Shown here piece by piece: positions 22,926 to 32,043 of a stretch of 32,043 nt of DNA. The stretch lies in NCBI RefSeq assembly GCF_001720585.1, contig NZ_MABH01000157.1, positions 1 to 32,043 on the forward strand, given 5' to 3'. Position numbers and translations under genes: made by a program. Origin of the DNA: Cereibacter johrii. GTDB lineage: Bacteria > Pseudomonadota > Alphaproteobacteria > Rhodobacterales > Rhodobacteraceae. Numbering within the stretch: the stretch's first letter is position 1; every line of letters starts with the position of its first letter. The notes under the pieces are model-generated. The model saw only the letters and a list, made by a program, of their open reading frames with translations. It did not search any database and was not told the origin of the DNA.

Positions 22926-23894
22926 TCAGCGCAATCCGGCGCGGGCGGCGGCGCGGTCGATGGCGGCAGCGACGGCCTCGGGCGCCACATGGTGCGGCAT
23001 GTGGCCGATGCCGGGAAGGATCGTCACATGGGCGTTCGGGATCAGCTTGCCGAGCGGGCGCGCATGGATCTCGACCGGCACCACCTGATCGGCATCGCCG
23101 TGCAGGATCTCGACCGGCATGGGCAGCCTGGCGTAGTTCGGCTCCATGAGCTTCAGGTAGGGCTTGAGGGCGGTCACCTGGCGGGCATTCACGCGGAAGC
23201 TGTCGCGGCGGAGCGAGAGGCCCACGCCGAAATAGTCGGCATAGCCCGGCGGCACCGTCTGGGGCGCGAAGATCTGGCCCACCACCGTCTCGGCCCGCTC
23301 GGGGGAGACGAAGGCCGAGATGAGCGGCACCACCGCCGCCTGCCCGAAGCTGCTGGCGGTGAGGGCATAGAGCGGCCCCAAATCCCCCGGCCAAGGCATG
23401 ACCGCGCCGGAGACTGTGACGATGGCCGCGGTATGGCCCGGATCGCGCAGGCCCCAGGCCAGCGCCACCGCGGCGCCGTAGGAATGGCCGAGCACGATCG
23501 GCCGCTTCACGCCGAGCTGCTCTGCGGCCTTCCGCAGGAGGTCGGCCTGTACGAGCGGGCTCAGCCCGTCGGGGCCGATATCGTCCGACCAGCCGAGGCC
23601 GGGACGGTCGAGGGCGATGACCCGGTAGCGCCCCTTCATCCGCTCCACGAAGGAGAAGGTGAAGTCGCGCGTCGAGCCTGAGGCGCCATGGATCAGGATC
23701 AGGTCCGGCCCCTGTCCCTCGACAAGGGCATGGACCGTATGGCCATCGACCGTCAGAAGCTGGCCGGTGGGCGGATAGGAGGCCTCGGCCACGGCCTCGC
23801 GGTCGGCGGCTCTCTGGGAGACGGCGGCACCGCAGCCGCCGAGGGCGAGCGTTCCGGCGATGAGGAGGCTAACGGCCAATTTGCTGCGGGTCAT
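22926..23894 (-). CDS. alpha/beta hydrolase, predicted lipoprotein
   Basis: The 322-residue protein begins with a signal peptide ending in the lipobox LGGC (Cys21), so it is likely lipid-anchored outside the cytoplasm. The alpha/beta hydrolase fold follows: oxyanion region LIHGASGS (about 67-74), nucleophile elbow GHSYG (Ser138), acid in HGDADQVVP and the histidine in GIGHMPHH. The substrate is unknown; esterase, lipase or haloperoxidase-like activity is possible. The start overlaps the end of metA by 26 bases, so translation must restart backwards; the ribosome binding site is poor. The overlap and shared strand suggest co-transcription with metA, though a functional link is not obvious. Confidence 0.88.
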   Translation of the reverse strand: MTRSKLAVSLLIAGTLALGGCGAAVSQRAADREAVAEASYPPTGQLLTVDGHTVHALVEGQGPDLILIHGASGSTRDFTFSFVERMKGRYRVIALDRPGLGWSDDIGPDGLSPLVQADLLRKAAEQLGVKRPIVLGHSYGAAVALAWGLRDPGHTAAIVTVSGAVMPWPGDLGPLYALTASSFGQAAVVPLISAFVSPERAETVVGQIFAPQTVPPGYADYFGVGLSLRRDSFRVNARQVTALKPYLKLMEPNYARLPMPVEILHGDADQVVPVEIHARPLGKLIPNAHVTILPGIGHMPHHVAPEAVAAAIDRAAARAGLR

Positions 23895-24786
23895 ATGGGG
23901 TGGACTGATAGATCTCGTTGATCCAGTTTCCATATAGGAGGTGCGCGTGGCTTCGCCACCTGTTGAGCGGCGGCTTCGACGGATCGTCGTCGGGATAGTA
24001 GTTCGCCGGCACGTTGATCGGCTTGCCGTTGGCCACGTCCCGGTCGTACTCCTGCTTCAGCGTGTCGCTGTCATATTCGAAATGGTTGAAGATGTAGAGC
24101 GCGCGGTGCCCGGGATCCTCGACGAGGCAGGGCCCGGCCTCGTCCGAGGCGAGCAGGGTGCGCAGGCCCGGCGCCGCGTCGATCTCGGCCTGCCGCATCT
24201 CGGTCCAGCGGCTGACAGGGATCACGAAATCGTCCGAGAAGCCGCGCAGATAGGGCGAGGTCGGCGCCACGTTGCGATGCCGGAAGCAGCCGAAGGCCTT
24301 GGCCTGCAGCCGGTGCTTCTGCACGCGGTGGAAATGGTAGATCATGGCCATGCCGCCCCAGCAGACGCCGAAGGTGGAATGGACATGGGTCTGGGTCCAG
24401 TCCATCACCTCGCAGAGCTCGTCCCAGTAGGTGACCTCGGCGAAATCGAGATGTTCGATCGGCGCTCCGGTGATGATGAGCCCGTCGAATTTCTCGTGCT
24501 TCACCTCCTGGAAGGGGCGATAGAAGGCCTCCATATGCTCGGCCGCGGTGTTCTTCGTCTGATGCTCGGTCATGCGGATCAGCTGGAAGTCGATCTGCAG
24601 GGGCGTGGCCCCGATCAGACGCGCGAACTGGTTCTCGGTCTGGATCTTCTTCGGCATCAGGTTGAGAAGCCCGATCCGCAGCGGCCGGATGTCCTGCCGC
24701 GCCGCGCGCTCCGGCGTCATCACCATGACGCCCTCGTGGGTGAGCACGTCGAAGGCGGGCAGGGTGGCGGGCAGGGTGATCGGCAT
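23869..24786 (-). CDS. metA: homoserine O-acetyltransferase, MetA family
   Basis: The 305-residue protein is a full-length MetA, which activates homoserine for methionine synthesis. The catalytic Cys142 lies in FGVCWGGMA, with His235 and Glu237 in FNHFEYD. Residue 111 is Glu (APIEHLDF). In characterised MetA proteins Glu111 goes with acetyl-CoA use and Gly111 with succinyl-CoA, so acetyltransferase is predicted despite the usual 'succinyl' annotation. GGAGAGAG lies about 8 bases before the ATG. It starts 31 bases after the P-loop gene and overlaps the hydrolase. No SAM-II-like riboswitch is seen in the short gap, so control must come from further upstream or elsewhere. Confidence 0.96.
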   Translation of the reverse strand: MPITLPATLPAFDVLTHEGVMVMTPERAARQDIRPLRIGLLNLMPKKIQTENQFARLIGATPLQIDFQLIRMTEHQTKNTAAEHMEAFYRPFQEVKHEKFDGLIITGAPIEHLDFAEVTYWDELCEVMDWTQTHVHSTFGVCWGGMAMIYHFHRVQKHRLQAKAFGCFRHRNVAPTSPYLRGFSDDFVIPVSRWTEMRQAEIDAAPGLRTLLASDEAGPCLVEDPGHRALYIFNHFEYDSDTLKQEYDRDVANGKPINVPANYYPDDDPSKPPLNRWRSHAHLLYGNWINEIYQSTPYDPQQIGR

Positions 24787-24817
24787 GGGCGTCTCTCTCC
24801 GGCGGTGGTCGGGGGGT

Positions 24818-25687
24818 CTAGGCGTGGGTCCTGGCTCGGTCCAGCGTGCGGGCGATGAGCTCGACGAAGCCCTGGGCGTCGCGGGCCTCGGCCACCTCCT
24901 CGGCGGTGACCGTGATGCCCCAGCGCGCCATGGCCTCGTAGCGCGGCTGGCGGTGGGCCAGCGCGCGGGCGTAGGTCCAGCGGATGAAGTCGTCGGGATC
25001 GACCTGCTCTTCGGTCAGACCCTTCTCGACGCGGTAATCGGTCCAGGCGGCATGGAGGAAGCCCGGCTGGTAATACATGGGCTTGGGTGCCTTGTCGAAG
25101 CGGCGCACGAGCTCGGCCGTATGGGCCTCGGAGCCCTTGATCCAGACCATGAGCAGGTTGCCCGCAAGATCGGACATGACCGGATCGTCCGGATTGTCCG
25201 GGTCCACCACCTCGCAGATCGAGCCGCCGGAATCGCAGACGAAATTCTGGTAGCCGTAGATCTCGGTCGCGCGGCGGATGAAGCGGGGCGTGTCATGCAG
25301 CGCCGCCACCTCGGCCTCGCGGTGCTGGCCCTGCCGCTCGAGATAGTCGGCAAAGGCCAGCCCGCCGCGGTTCGGGTTGCCGGGCTTGCCGAGATAGGTC
25401 GAGAGCGGCGCCAGATTGTCGAAGGTGATGTTCGAGGCGATATAGACCGAGTCGGTCCGCAGGAGCTCGCGCAGGAACGGGACCTTCATCGCCTCGCGCT
25501 TGAAATTGTCGGCGATATGCTCGCCCATGTAGCGGGTGCCGATCCGGTAATCGACGGAATAGTGGAACCAGTCGCCGCTGTCGCGGAGCAGGGTCGAGAC
25601 ATGGGTCTTGCCCAGGCCCGACATGCCGAACAGAAGCACCCGCTTGGCCTGCGCCGCGCGCCACTCCGCCCCGGTCCTGTAGATCAT
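24818..25687 (-). CDS. uncharacterised P-loop ATPase/kinase-like protein next to metA
   Basis: The 289-residue protein has a P-loop GMSGLGKT at residues 21-28 after a short N-terminal segment ([20 protein letters not shown]). This is followed by [20 protein letters not shown], which resembles the start of small-molecule or nucleotide kinases. Further recognisable blocks are [19 protein letters not shown] (about 143-161) and [10 protein letters not shown], which could be the Walker B strand region. No membrane helix or signal peptide is seen. The function is not known to me. The gene is 31 bases upstream of metA and 32 bases downstream of an EamA exporter on the same strand, consistent with one operon. 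Confidence 0.82.
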   Translation of the reverse strand: MIYRTGAEWRAAQAKRVLLFGMSGLGKTHVSTLLRDSGDWFHYSVDYRIGTRYMGEHIADNFKREAMKVPFLRELLRTDSVYIASNITFDNLAPLSTYLGKPGNPNRGGLAFADYLERQGQHREAEVAALHDTPRFIRRATEIYGYQNFVCDSGGSICEVVDPDNPDDPVMSDLAGNLLMVWIKGSEAHTAELVRRFDKAPKPMYYQPGFLHAAWTDYRVEKGLTEEQVDPDDFIRWTYARALAHRQPRYEAMARWGITVTAEEVAEARDAQGFVELIARTLDRARTHA

Positions 25688-25719
25688 CGCTTGCGTCCCC
25701 TGCCTCGGATCGGGCCCTG

Positions 25720-26640
25720 TTACCGCGCCCGGCGGGCCAGTTCACGCGGAATATGGAGGATGCGGCCGTCGAGCACCAGAAGGCCCGCGACGAGAAGTGC
25801 GAAGCCTGCGAAGGCATGCGGGGGCAGCCGCTCGCCCAGGACGAGCGCCCCGAGGAGGATCGCCACCGGCGGCACGATAAGGGTGACGAGGCTGAGGTTG
25901 CCCGCGCCTGCCACGGCGAGGATGCGGTAATAGAGCAGATAGGCGAAGGCCGAGGCCACGACCGCGAGGTAGAAGAGCGCGCCCCAGGCCTGCAGCGGCA
26001 GATCGAGCCGCGGCGGCCCGCCGAGGAGGAGCGCGGCCGGCAGGACGATGAGGCTCGCGCCCGCCAGCATCCCCGCCGCGGCCATGCGCGGATCGAGCCC
26101 GGCCAGCGCCCGGCGTCCGAAGGCACCCGCGCAGGCATAGGAGAGGGCGGCCCCGAGAAGCGCGAGCTGCCCCGCCGAGCGCGGATCGAAGCCCGAAAGC
26201 GCGTCGGGGCCGATGGTCGTCACCACGCCTGCGAATCCCAGCAGGACGCCTGCGATCCGGCGCGGCGTCAGCCGTTCGTCGGCCAGCACCAGCGCGGCCA
26301 CCAGCACGCCGAAGATGGCCGTTGCCGCATTCAGGATCGAGGCGAGCCCCGAGGGGATCGACTGCTGGCCCCAGGTGATGAGCGTGAAGGGGATCACGTT
26401 GTTCAGAAGCCCCATCACGAGGAAGGAGGCCCAGATCCGCGGGCTGCGGGGCACCGCGAGCCCGAGGAGCCGCACCGCGATCCAGAGGACGAGGGCCGCG
26501 CCCCCGACCCGGACGGCGACCGTGCCCGCCACGCCCGCCTGCGGAAGCGCCAAGCCATTGGCGAGGAACGAGCCGCCCCAGATGGTGCCGAGCAGCAGGA
26601 GCTCGGCCGAGGCGCGGGGGGTGAGGGATGTCTGTGCCAT
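25720..26640 (-). CDS. EamA/DMT-family transporter (first of the metA run)
   Basis: The 306-residue protein has about ten membrane helices in two EamA repeats (about 10-140 and 155-295). Typical pieces are LLLGTIWGGSFLANGLAL in the first helix, IPSGLASILNAATAIFGVLVA closing the first repeat, and a similar LVTLIVPPVAILLGALVLGE in the second. Family members export amino acids, their derivatives or other metabolites. Placement ahead of metA could mean a methionine- or homoserine-related substrate, which is inference. The start at 26640 begins just before helix 1; longer frames add only low-complexity sequence. A terminator at 26692-26711 separates it from the FadL-like gene. Confidence 0.9.
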   Translation of the reverse strand: MAQTSLTPRASAELLLLGTIWGGSFLANGLALPQAGVAGTVAVRVGGAALVLWIAVRLLGLAVPRSPRIWASFLVMGLLNNVIPFTLITWGQQSIPSGLASILNAATAIFGVLVAALVLADERLTPRRIAGVLLGFAGVVTTIGPDALSGFDPRSAGQLALLGAALSYACAGAFGRRALAGLDPRMAAAGMLAGASLIVLPAALLLGGPPRLDLPLQAWGALFYLAVVASAFAYLLYYRILAVAGAGNLSLVTLIVPPVAILLGALVLGERLPPHAFAGFALLVAGLLVLDGRILHIPRELARRAR

Positions 26641-26691
26641 GGCGCTCTTCTGGCAGGAAGCGGCGGGACGTGCGACCCGGAACATGCGCAA

Positions 26692-26711
26692 GGGGCCCCC
26701 GAAGGGGCCCC
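26692..26711 (-). terminator. terminator between the FadL-like gene and the metA run
   Basis: GGGGCCCC-TTCG-GGGGCCCC (minus strand) is an 8-bp stem on a stable tetraloop, 26 bases past the FadL-like stop, followed by TTGCGC. The T-tract is poor but the stem very stable. Confidence 0.65.
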
Positions 26712-26737
26712 GGCTCTGCCTCCCGGCGGGAGGGATC

Positions 26738-27856
26738 TCAGAAGGTGAAGCCCACGCGGATGCCCGCGGCGAGGGCGTTGTTGTCGTCGAACTCGGCGCC
26801 CACGCCGCGCGTCGTCGCATTGCCGAGCTCGACATAGCGGATGCCGCCGGTGATCTTCATGTTCTCGTGGGTGTAGGTCGCGCCGATCCCGATCGAGCGG
26901 AAGCCGTCGTTCGGGCCGAGGTTGCCCGTGTCGTCGCCCGTCTGCGGCTCGTAGGAGACGGTGACGGCACCCGACCACTGCTCGTTGAAGCGCCGCCCGA
27001 CGCCCAGCGTATAGGTCCAGCGGTCGGACTCGTAGGCCACGAGAGGGATGCCGGGGAAGTAATACTGGTAGATCTCGGGGTCGATCAGGAACTCGGTCCA
27101 GTCCACCCAGCGCACCGACCCGAAGAGCAGCGTGTCCTCGGCGATGCCGGTCTGGAACTCGAGGTTGAGCGACTGCGGCACCGTCGTGTCGAAGTCGCTC
27201 TCGCCCGAGCGGTCGCCGAAGATCGGGTTCGTGCCGGTCTCGTCGCCCTCGAGCGCATGGTCGATGGCCGAGTTGTAGGTCAGCGCCACGCGGGCGGCAA
27301 TCTCGGGCTTCTCCCAGGCCACGCCCAGGACATAGCCCAGCGACCAGTCCCGGTTCGTCTCGAGATTGTAGTCGGTCGTCGCGATGTAGGCCCCGTTCTG
27401 GTAGATGTCGAACAGGATGTGGGCCTTGCCCTCGACCGACTGCGCGCGGAGCCCGCCGTAGAGCGAGACGTTGTTCTGGAGCTTGTAACGCAGGAGGGCC
27501 GTGATCGCGTTCGAGCGCAGTTCGGCCGTCGTGCCCGCCAGCGGATAGAGGCCCTCGTCCGGGTAGTCGACGTCCGCGCCGATCGGCTGGTCGAGGATCA
27601 GCGCGAGATCCATGTTGGCGCCCAGAGGCTGCTTGTAGCCGAGCGACCAGGTGTTGAAGTTGCCCGCCATGTTGCCCGAGCCGATCCCCCCCACCGATCC
27701 GCTCACGTCCGGGTTGACGGCGCCGAAGGTGAATTCGGCGTAGCGTCCCTCCTCGAACAGGATGCCCACGCTCTGCTGCGATCGTTCGATGTCGCCCGCC
27801 GCCGCAGCCCCGGCGCCGAGCGCCAGCCCCCCCAGCGCCATGGTCCAGATCTTCAT
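26738..27856 (-). CDS. FadL/OmpP1-family outer-membrane transport protein
   Basis: The 372-residue protein has a cleavable signal peptide (residues 1-20, ending GAAAA before GDIERS). A long run of alternating strands rich in Gly, Tyr, Asn and aromatic ends follows, finishing in a C-terminal Phe (RVGFTF), the outer-membrane barrel signature. Segments such as NFNTWSLGYKQPLG and TYTHENMKITGGIRYVELGN are typical of FadL-type barrels that let hydrophobic molecules cross the outer membrane. The substrate is unknown. The start at 27856 (MKIWTMALGG) has AGGA 5-6 bases upstream; an ATG at 27862 sits too close to it. A promoter lies just upstream. Confidence 0.88.
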   Translation of the reverse strand: MKIWTMALGGLALGAGAAAAGDIERSQQSVGILFEEGRYAEFTFGAVNPDVSGSVGGIGSGNMAGNFNTWSLGYKQPLGANMDLALILDQPIGADVDYPDEGLYPLAGTTAELRSNAITALLRYKLQNNVSLYGGLRAQSVEGKAHILFDIYQNGAYIATTDYNLETNRDWSLGYVLGVAWEKPEIAARVALTYNSAIDHALEGDETGTNPIFGDRSGESDFDTTVPQSLNLEFQTGIAEDTLLFGSVRWVDWTEFLIDPEIYQYYFPGIPLVAYESDRWTYTLGVGRRFNEQWSGAVTVSYEPQTGDDTGNLGPNDGFRSIGIGATYTHENMKITGGIRYVELGNATTRGVGAEFDDNNALAAGIRVGFTF

Positions 27857-27886
27857 TGGCATCCTCCCCTAGCCAGACGAGATTGC

Positions 27887-27915
27887 ATCATTCGAAGGCT
27901 GCTCCTCTCGGTCAA
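27887..27915 (-). promoter_or_regulatory. promoter of the FadL-like gene
   Basis: On the minus strand TTGACC (27915-27910) and AATGAT (27892-27887) are 17 bases apart. The palindrome TCAATTGA (27912-27919) covers the -35 and could be part of an operator. The leader is about 25 bases. Confidence 0.6.
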
Positions 27916-27940
27916 TTGATTACGCCACGGAAGGCGTATG

Positions 27941-28828
27941 TCACCTTGCGTCCTGTGGCCGGCTTGCGCGTCCGGCCGCGCGGATGCTGATCCAGTTCGC
28001 TGCAAGAATAATGCCGCCCCCGAGGATGACCATGGCATCGAGCGGTTCGGAGAAGAGGACCATCCCGAGGATCGCGAAGACGGGCAGGCGGAGGAAGTCG
28101 ACCGTCACGACGAAGCCCGCCGAGGCCCGCGCGAGCGCCTGGGTGAGGCAGAGGTGGGCCGCGAGGCCCGAGAGGCCGATCATCACGAGCCAGAAGCCCG
28201 AGACCGCCGTGGGCCAGGTGGTCTGGCCATCCGCGAAGGTGCACAGGAGGCCCAGCACCGCCTGGATCAGCGTGAGCCAGAACATGATCGTGACGATGGA
28301 ATCGTGGCGCGTCAGCCGCTTGGTCAGGATGATCGAGCCCGCGAAGAACACGGCCGAGCCCGCGGCCGCAAGTACCCCCACATCGAGCGCGGCGAAGTCG
28401 GGCCGGGCCACGATCAGGATGCCCATAAAGCCCACGACGGTGGAGAGGGCGCGCAGGGCGGTGATGCGCTCGCCCAGCAGGAAGGGCGAGAGCAGGATCA
28501 CCCAGAGCGGAGAGGTGAACTCGAGCGCGATCACCTGCGCGAGCGGGATGAGGCCCAGGGCCCAGAACCACAGGTTCTGGCCCGTGAAGTGCGACAGGTT
28601 GCGCACCAGATGGCCGCCGAAGTGCCGGGTGCGGATCTCGCCCAGCCGCCCGGACAGGATGGCCCAGAGGAGGACGACCGCGAGCCCCACCAGCGAACGC
28701 CAGGCCATGATCTCGAACGTGTCGTGAATCCCCGAGACCATCCGCCCCGACACGGCCATCGCGGAGAAGGAAGCGATGGCGCCGGCCATCCAGAAGGTTG
28801 CCGAGAGAAGGCTTTGCTGGGCAGGCAT
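27941..28828 (-). CDS. EamA/DMT-family transporter
   Basis: The 295-residue protein has ten predicted helices in two EamA repeats. The first repeat ends with EFTSPLWVILLSPFLLGERI, a strong family signature, and the second holds FVVTVDFLRLPVFAILGMVLFSEPL. It is only distantly similar to the EamA protein at 25720-26640. It probably exports a small metabolite; none can be named. The ribosome binding site is weak. It lies downstream of guaA on the same strand, but tandem hairpins and 384 bases separate them. It ends 26 bases before the FadL-like promoter. Confidence 0.9.
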   Translation of the reverse strand: MPAQQSLLSATFWMAGAIASFSAMAVSGRMVSGIHDTFEIMAWRSLVGLAVVLLWAILSGRLGEIRTRHFGGHLVRNLSHFTGQNLWFWALGLIPLAQVIALEFTSPLWVILLSPFLLGERITALRALSTVVGFMGILIVARPDFAALDVGVLAAAGSAVFFAGSIILTKRLTRHDSIVTIMFWLTLIQAVLGLLCTFADGQTTWPTAVSGFWLVMIGLSGLAAHLCLTQALARASAGFVVTVDFLRLPVFAILGMVLFSEPLDAMVILGGGIILAANWISIRAAGRASRPQDAR

Positions 28829-29212
28829 TTGCAGGTCCGGTTCTAGGGCCGGCCACCATGGCTCGGACGTGACGGATTGTCCAGACGGGCCGGGGCGGGG
28901 CGGTGCCGGCGGGCGGGGGGCGCAGGCCCGGGACGGGACCGTGGCGCGGGGAAGGCGAAGGGAAGGCGGCGCAGGCGAGGCCGCGCGGCGGCGGGTGCCG
29001 AAAGGGCGGGGGCTGTCTGCCCGGGTCGCGGCGGGTCAGCGGCTGAGTGCGGACGACGGGCGGGGAGGGACGGGGCCTTCGCATCCGTGGCCGCCGCGGC
29101 GCGGGGGGCGGACGGGGCTGTGCTTGCCCTCTCGGGTATCGGGAGAGGGAGGTGTCTCCGGCTGCGGGCGGTGCGTCCGCAGCCGGGGTCCTTCAGGCGC
29201 GCGCGGGCCGGG
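28829..29212. other. GC-rich intergenic region between guaA and the EamA gene
   Basis: The 384 bases hold two hairpins near the guaA end and otherwise extremely G-rich sequence on the plus strand. No gene is supported; ORFs crossing it are shadows of guaA's complement. Confidence 0.55.
29127..29186 (-). terminator. tandem hairpins after guaA
   Basis: The first hairpin met after guaA is CCGGCTGCGG/CCGCAGCCGG (29158-29167 and 29177-29186), a perfect 10-bp stem. The second is CCCTCTC/GAGAGGG (29127-29133 and 29143-29149). Neither has a good T-tract, but together they are a plausible transcription end 27-86 bases past the stop. Confidence 0.5.
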
Positions 29213-30769
<1,557 letters not shown>

Positions 30770-30774
30770 GGCGT

Positions 30775-30803
30775 CCCATAGGCGGGAGAGGGGGACTCTG
30801 CAA
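30775..30803 (-). promoter_or_regulatory. promoter of guaA
   Basis: On the minus strand TTGCAG (30803-30798) and TATGGG (30780-30775) are 17 bases apart. Start of transcription about 6-7 bases after the -10 falls at 30768-30770, on the start codon. Confidence 0.5.
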
Positions 30804-30943
30804 GGGGGTGCCGCGATCTGGCCGAGGCGGGGCGGGGGCCCGGGAGGGCATCCTGTGCCTCAGCGCACAAGCGCCGCGCGCGGAGGCCGCTGTGCGCATG
30901 GGCGCGGAGCGGTTAGGGTGGCGGTCAGCAAGGGAGAAACATC

Positions 30944-31876
30944 ATGAGCTGGAACCCCGCCCTCGATCCCGACATCCCCCTCGGCGATGCCGTCGACGCC
31001 ATCGAGACCGTCATCGTGCCGCGCGCCCGCGATCTCGGCGGCTTCGAGGTGCGCCGCGCGCTGCCCTCGGCCCGCAGGCAGATGGTGGGGCCGTTCATCT
31101 TCTTCGACCAGATGGGCCCGGCGGAGTTCCTGACCGGGCGGGGGATCGATGTGCGGCCGCATCCGCATATCGGCCTCGGCACCGTGACCTATCTGCTGCG
31201 CGGGCGGCTCCACCACCGCGACAGCCTCGGCACCGACCAGTGGATCGAGCCGGGCGCGGTGAACTGGATGCTCGCGGGGCATGGAATCACGCATTCGGAG
31301 CGCACGGATGCGCCGGAGGGGCCGGGGAGCCTCTTCGGGCTGCAGACCTGGCTCGCGCTGCCGAAGGATCGCGAGGACGATGCCGCGGCCTTCTTCCATC
31401 AGGGCGCCGACCGGCTGCCCGAGCTCGAGGGGGAGGGCAAGCGCGTCCGGCTGATCCTGGGGCAGGCCTGGGGCGAGCGCGCGCCGGTCGATCTGCCGGT
31501 CGAGGCCGTCTATGCCGACGCCATGCTCGCCCCCGGGGCGCGGCTGCCGATGCCCGAGGGGCACGAGGATCTGGGGGCCTATGTCATCGACGGCTCGGTG
31601 AGCGTGGGCGGGCAGAGCTTCGAGGCGGGGCGGATGCTGGTGCTGCGCCCGGTCGACCGGCTGGCGCTGACGGCGGGCCCTCGGGGGGCGCGCCTGATGG
31701 TGCTGGGCGGCGCCGTGGCCGACGGGCCGCGCTGGATCTGGTGGAATTTCGTGGCCTCCTCGAAGGAGCGGATCGAGGCCGCGCGCGAGGCCTGGCGGGC
31801 GGGGGACTGGGCGCACGGGCGCTTCCGCCTGCCTCCGAACGACAGTGCGGAGTTCATTCCGGCCCCGGAGAAATGA
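30944..31876 (+). CDS. pirin-family protein
   Basis: The 310-residue protein has two cupin domains. The N-terminal domain keeps the pirin metal site: His73 and His75 in RPHPHIGLGT, and His117 and Glu119 in GHGITHSER. Pirins bind Fe(II); some have quercetin 2,3-dioxygenase activity and others regulate through protein contacts. The C-terminal domain (about 180-290) includes LMVLGGAVADGPRWIWWNFVASS, a pirin signature, and a conserved end DSAEFIPAPE. The start has AAGGGAGA 7 bases upstream. It diverges from guaA across 174 bases, which contain a GCGCACA/TGTGCGC inverted repeat (30863-30869 and 30891-30897). Confidence 0.93.
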   Translation: MSWNPALDPDIPLGDAVDAIETVIVPRARDLGGFEVRRALPSARRQMVGPFIFFDQMGPAEFLTGRGIDVRPHPHIGLGTVTYLLRGRLHHRDSLGTDQWIEPGAVNWMLAGHGITHSERTDAPEGPGSLFGLQTWLALPKDREDDAAAFFHQGADRLPELEGEGKRVRLILGQAWGERAPVDLPVEAVYADAMLAPGARLPMPEGHEDLGAYVIDGSVSVGGQSFEAGRMLVLRPVDRLALTAGPRGARLMVLGGAVADGPRWIWWNFVASSKERIEAAREAWRAGDWAHGRFRLPPNDSAEFIPAPEK

Positions 31877-31903
31877 CTTTCACATTTTTCGGCGCGGGGG
31901 CGC

Positions 31904-31932
31904 TTGACGGCGCCCGTGAGGCTGCGTAATAC
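31904..31932 (+). promoter_or_regulatory. promoter of tRNA-Asp
   Basis: TTGACG (31904-31909) and TAATAC (31927-31932) are separated by exactly 17 bases, close to consensus at both elements. The mature tRNA begins 34 bases after the -10. Confidence 0.85.
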
Positions 31933-31965
31933 GCCCCCACGTTCGGCGGCGACCGGACGGCGCAC

Positions 31966-32042
31966 GCGGTTGTAGCTCAGTCGGTTAGAGTACCGGCCTG
32001 TCACGCCGGGGGTCGCGGGTTCGAGCCCCGTCAACCGCGCCA
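31966..32042 (+). tRNA. tRNA-Asp (GTC)
   Basis: The 77-base cloverleaf is complete: acceptor GCGGTTG/CAACCGC, D-stem GCTC/GAGT, anticodon stem CCGGC/GCCGG with loop CTGTCAC (anticodon GTC), T-stem with TTCGAGC loop, discriminator G and an encoded CCA end. It ends one base before the edge of the window. Confidence 0.97.
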
Positions 32043-32043
32043 C

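Noticed and set aside
24787-24817. SAM-II riboswitch in front of metA
   Set aside because: The 31-base gap is too short and lacks the conserved motif; nothing like it was seen at 26641-26737 either.
31579-32043. Minus-strand ORF of 154 residues running through the tRNA
   Set aside because: Its start region is the complement of tRNA-Asp, a well-known source of false 'GLEPATPG' proteins, and the rest is the complement of the pirin gene.

Overview
The window is very GC-rich, densely coded DNA. Gene content and protein character point to a purple non-sulfur alphaproteobacterium of the Rhodobacter/Cereibacter sphaeroides type. The main reasons are a FlhF-FliA pair at the edge of a flagellar cluster, an alphaproteobacterial rplM-rpsI operon, a Glu111-type MetA, MocR and DUF1127 proteins, and several TTG-N17-AT-rich promoters. 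The species assignment is an inference from recognition, not from a search.

Positions 1-5300 hold motility and signalling genes: the end of flhF, overlapping fliA (flagellar sigma factor), an uncharacterised minus-strand gene, a 57-residue one-helix membrane protein, and a PAS-PAS-PAS-GGDEF-EAL protein with intact active-site motifs for making and degrading cyclic di-GMP. Positions 5300-9305 hold a CoA transferase/acetyl-CoA hydrolase family gene, a membrane-anchored short-chain dehydrogenase and an unknown protein. Positions 9302-12765 hold a small carbohydrate-modification set: an epimerase/dehydratase overlapping a SAF-domain oxidoreductase, convergent with an RmlC-type sugar 3,5-epimerase. 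After a long, relatively AT-rich non-coding stretch come an SseB-like gene, the rplM-rpsI operon and a DUF1003 membrane protein.

At 16307-18022 a DUF1127 gene and a MocR-type (GntR plus aminotransferase) regulator diverge from a promoter region full of TGATAC-type half-sites. A structured leader follows, then a three-gene polyamine-type ABC transporter operon (two permeases and an ATPase) with no substrate-binding protein beside it. From 28828 down to 21387 nearly everything is on the minus strand: an EamA exporter, a FadL-like outer-membrane protein, then a tight run of EamA exporter, P-loop protein, metA, lipoprotein alpha/beta hydrolase, ppk2 and a TetR regulator, with short gaps or overlaps throughout.

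The right end holds guaA (promoter geometry suggests a leaderless mRNA), a divergent pirin gene and a tRNA-Asp with an excellent promoter. No mobile element, CRISPR array, prophage or defence system is visible. The most interesting material is regulatory or contextual: orphan terminators that may mark small RNAs, the MocR/DUF1127 operator region, a terminator-like leader before the sugar operon, the metA/P-loop/ppk2 run, and the SBP-less transporter with a folded leader. I do not see a convincing new multi-gene system.
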